In this document: in pieces, positions 6,086 through 7,715 of the stretch
How positions within the stretch are numbered: position 1 is the first letter of the stretch
How the letters are laid out: every line of letters begins with the position of its first letter
NCBI GenBank assembly: GCA_012511995.1
Contig: JAAZFA010000288.1
Coordinates: 1-7,715, forward strand
Length of the DNA: 7,715 nucleotides
Direction: 5' to 3'
DNA from: Thermoproteota archaeon
GTDB taxonomy: Archaea; Thermoproteota; Bathyarchaeia; Bathyarchaeales; Bathycorpusculaceae
Program-made: the position numbers and the translations under genes
The notes under the pieces: generated by a model
Told to the model about the DNA's origin: nothing
Database searches by the model: none
What the model saw: the letters and a program-made list of their open reading frames with translations, nothing else

Positions 6086-7120
6086 GAATTTTTTAAATTC
6101 TGCTTCTGTTGTTTCGAGCGACAATATCTTGGGTGGATGCTTAAATCCGTAAGCGCATATTGGCTCGATTATACCGCTTTGTTTCTTTGTTATTGCTAGT
6201 TTTACTGCTCGGACAACATCGAAGAGGATTGAGCCTGCGTTTGGTGCGTCGGCGGTTTGGAATTTAAGGTCTATTATGAGTGGTGTATTGCAGAAGTATC
6301 TTCCGCTTATCCAGAAGTAGCTATCACGTTTGTTTTGTAGAAAGTCAACATAATCAGTTGAGCCTGCGACGACTTGGGTTTTGTAGGGTAATGCTGAAGC
6401 AACTGATTGGGTTTTGATAGTGCGTTTGGCATCGCGTGTGCGGTTTAGTGTGTCTATGGATTCTGTTCCTCCACCAACGTCAAGTTGGTAGGTTTCATCT
6501 ATGTAAACGCCGCTTTCGCTGAGCAGTTTTAGGAGTGTTTTGTGTAGCGCTGTTGAGCCGATTTGGTCGACTAAGTCGTCGCCTACGAGTGGTATGTTTG
6601 CGTCTTTGAATTGTTTTGCAATTGCTGGATTGCTTGCTATGAAGTTTGGTGTTGTGTTGATAAATGCGCAGCTTGCTGCGATGGCTTGTTGTGCGTAGTA
6701 TTCTGCTGCTTTTGTTGCGCCGCTTGGCAAGAGGTTGATGACGATTTCTGTGTTTGATGTTTTTAGCATTTCTACGACGTTTTCCTCTTGGGAGTCGCTT
6801 ATTTGAATGAGTTCTTTTGATGACTCACCCACGCCGTCTAGTAGAGGACCTTTAGAGACTTTGATTCCTGTTTTTGTAATTTCACACACTTTAGGTGCGT
6901 TATTGGGTTTTGCAAAAATAGCTTCTGAGAGGTCTAATCCGACTTTGCGTTTATCGATGTCGAATGCTGCAACTATTTCAATGTCTTTTGGGGTGAGCCC
7001 CGCGAGTGTGGGGTTTTGTAATCCAACCTTGCTTTCCGAGTTTGAATAGTATTGGATCCCTTGGGTGAATGATGAGGCGCAGTTTCCAACGCCGATTAGG
7101 GCTACTTTGACTTTAGACAT
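6077..7120 (-). CDS. ino1: Inositol-3-phosphate synthase (Ino1 family)
   Basis: This NAD-dependent enzyme converts glucose-6-P to 1L-myo-inositol 1-phosphate, the precursor of inositol headgroups in archaeal lipids and of inositol-based solutes. The protein has 347 residues. The Rossmann start is VALIGVGNCASS (6-17). Family landmarks are NTTPNFIAS (155-163), GDD (180-182), DVGGG (214-218), the Lys pair in AKRTIKT (K232, K236), STDYVDFLQNK (K264), and DAPNAGSILFDVVRAVKLA (K307). The four lysines and their spacing fit those described as catalytic in the Archaeoglobus enzyme. One departure is DDLVDQ (181-186) where many members have DDxKSQ. ATG 7120 is chosen because AAGGTG lies eight bases upstream and a TATA box at 7161-7170 places transcription start near 7139. 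The frame stays open to 7204, but those 28 extra codons span the promoter and resemble nothing in the family. It converges on the isomerase with a nine-base overlap. Confidence 0.95.
   Translation of the reverse strand: MSKVKVALIGVGNCASSFTQGIQYYSNSESKVGLQNPTLAGLTPKDIEIVAAFDIDKRKVGLDLSEAIFAKPNNAPKVCEITKTGIKVSKGPLLDGVGESSKELIQISDSQEENVVEMLKTSNTEIVINLLPSGATKAAEYYAQQAIAASCAFINTTPNFIASNPAIAKQFKDANIPLVGDDLVDQIGSTALHKTLLKLLSESGVYIDETYQLDVGGGTESIDTLNRTRDAKRTIKTQSVASALPYKTQVVAGSTDYVDFLQNKRDSYFWISGRYFCNTPLIIDLKFQTADAPNAGSILFDVVRAVKLAITKKQSGIIEPICAYGFKHPPKILSLETTEAEFKKFLA
6086..6100. terminator. Perfect palindrome just after the isomerase stop
   Basis: GAATTT-TTT-AAATTC starts at the base after the isomerase TAA. 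It includes six consecutive T on the plus strand and could help end the isomerase transcript. On the minus strand the same bases encode EFKKF near the end of inositol-3-phosphate synthase, so this is a coding-overlapping signal at best. Confidence 0.35.
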
Positions 7121-7160
7121 TATGAGAGCACCTTGCTTGGCATGTATTGGTGGTGTTGCC

Positions 7161-7170
7161 TTATAAAAAG
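7161..7170 (-). promoter_or_regulatory. TATA box for inositol-3-phosphate synthase
   Basis: The minus strand reads CTTTTTATAA. Counting about 26 bases downstream gives a start near 7139 and a leader of roughly 19 bases that still contains the AAGGTG ribosome site (7134-7129) before ATG 7120. The fit of box, leader and ribosome site is the best of any gene in the window. Confidence 0.65.
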
Positions 7171-7255
7171 CTAGGCAGAGGCGCTCAATCGCTGTTAAGT
7201 TCAAGTATAGTTGGTAGTCTTTTTAGTTCTTAGTCGTTAATTAAATCAGTCAAGG

Positions 7256-7687
7256 TTAGCATAATATTTGTTTTTTATTCCAACCTATCGACTTTGCTTT
7301 TTCAACTGACGTTCTGTACGCTTCAATCTCTAAGGGGCTCTCAACGTAGGGTAATAGGGAGCTGGTTTTTTTCGTTTAAGACTTGCCAAACATGGACTAG
7401 TTCATGGATTATGTCAAGATACAAGTCTGTTAAATTACCAGTGGCTACGTAGGAGGGATTTAGTTATTAAATAACCTAAGTCGTCGACACGCGTGTATTC
7501 GGGTGTTTTTGTCAAATTTTTACTTCGATTTTATCTAGTACAACTGATGTTTTTTGCCGAACAATTGCTGTACAGTTTGAATGTATCAGAAGTTTTTGAA
7601 GTATTGTTTGAAATAACCATTTCCAGCAACTTTTCGGATTATTTTTACGTTCAATAAATCAGTCTTTTTTTCAAGTGATGATAATTC
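7256..7687 (-). pseudogene. Decayed HExxH zinc-metallopeptidase-like gene
   Basis: Reading the minus strand, meaningful protein fragments follow each other in different frames. First comes SLEKKTDLLNVKIIRKVAG (stop 7588-7586). Then comes a piece with QKTSVVLDKIEVKI (stop 7514-7512). A third frame carries YTRVDDLGYLITKS (stop 7437-7435). A fourth carries SYVATGNLTDLYLDIIHELV and on to HVWQ (stop 7343-7341), and a fifth carries YVESPLEIEAYRTSVEKAK (stop 7258-7256). HELVH (7406-7392) is a zinc-binding HExxH motif, and EIEAYR about twenty residues later could offer the third ligand, the layout of small archaeal and bacterial HExxH proteins. Order and spacing look like one protein of about 140 residues, broken by at least four frameshifts. 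The two strongest pieces are the fourth and fifth. The other genes in the window are intact, so sequencing error is less likely than real decay. The N terminus is unclear near the window edge. The 51 bases between this and 7205 show only T-rich sequence. Confidence 0.72.
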
Positions 7688-7715
7688 TCAAATGAAAAGA
7701 GAGAAAACAATATAT

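Noticed and set aside
7121..7204. Extra 28 N-terminal codons of inositol-3-phosphate synthase
   Set aside because: The TATA box at 7161-7170 and ribosome site at 7134-7129 lie inside this stretch, and the peptide does not resemble the family; ATG 7120 is the start.
7205..7255. tRNA-like GTTCAAG near 7199-7205
   Set aside because: No acceptor stem, anticodon arm or D arm can be drawn around it.

Overview
The window is archaeal. It carries an archaeal P1-type stalk protein L12 with the GLGALFG tail, a DUF171-type SPOUT RNA methyltransferase, an archaeal-type phosphoglucose/phosphomannose isomerase, an archaeal-type inositol-3-phosphate synthase and a presenilin-like membrane protease. TATA-like boxes sit about 25-45 bases before several starts. 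The gene set and AT-rich coding suggest a TACK-group archaeon, possibly of the Bathyarchaeia; that placement is inference, since no rRNA or other marker is present.

Layout: bases 1-495 hold no convincing gene. They start with a nearly G-free stretch and contain a long hairpin followed by a T run. On the minus strand come a DUF308/HdeD-like membrane protein (496-1044, TTG start) and a degenerate EF-Tu/SelB-like protein (1131-2090). Divergent from the latter, across a 285-base structured gap, is L12 (2376-2699, plus strand). L12 stands alone, without the L11-L1-L10 genes that usually precede it. Convergent to it is a GxGD (presenilin/SPP-type) intramembrane aspartyl protease (2817-3965, minus), followed by the SPOUT methyltransferase (4034-4885, minus). 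The isomerase (4976-6085, plus; start moved from an upstream TTG to a GTG with a strong Shine-Dalgarno) diverges from the methyltransferase. Its 3' end overlaps by 9 bases the 3' end of inositol-3-phosphate synthase (6077-7120, minus; start moved inward because the promoter lies inside the longer frame). The last ~500 bases contain a decayed HExxH metallopeptidase-like gene broken into several frames.

How the genes fit together: the isomerase interconverts fructose-6-P and glucose-6-P (and mannose-6-P), and inositol-3-phosphate synthase draws on glucose-6-P to make the inositol phosphate headgroup for archaeal lipids, so the convergent pair are metabolic neighbours. The degenerate EF-Tu-like protein and L12 are both translation-related, because the L12 stalk recruits translational GTPases. 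The two membrane proteins have no evident link to the rest.

I see no clear new multi-gene system. The strongest unexpected items are the HExxH pseudogene, the GTPase-dead EF-like gene divergent from an orphan L12 with a structured upstream region, the presenilin-like protease with altered motifs, and the T/G-ending codon use of the isomerase compared with its neighbours.
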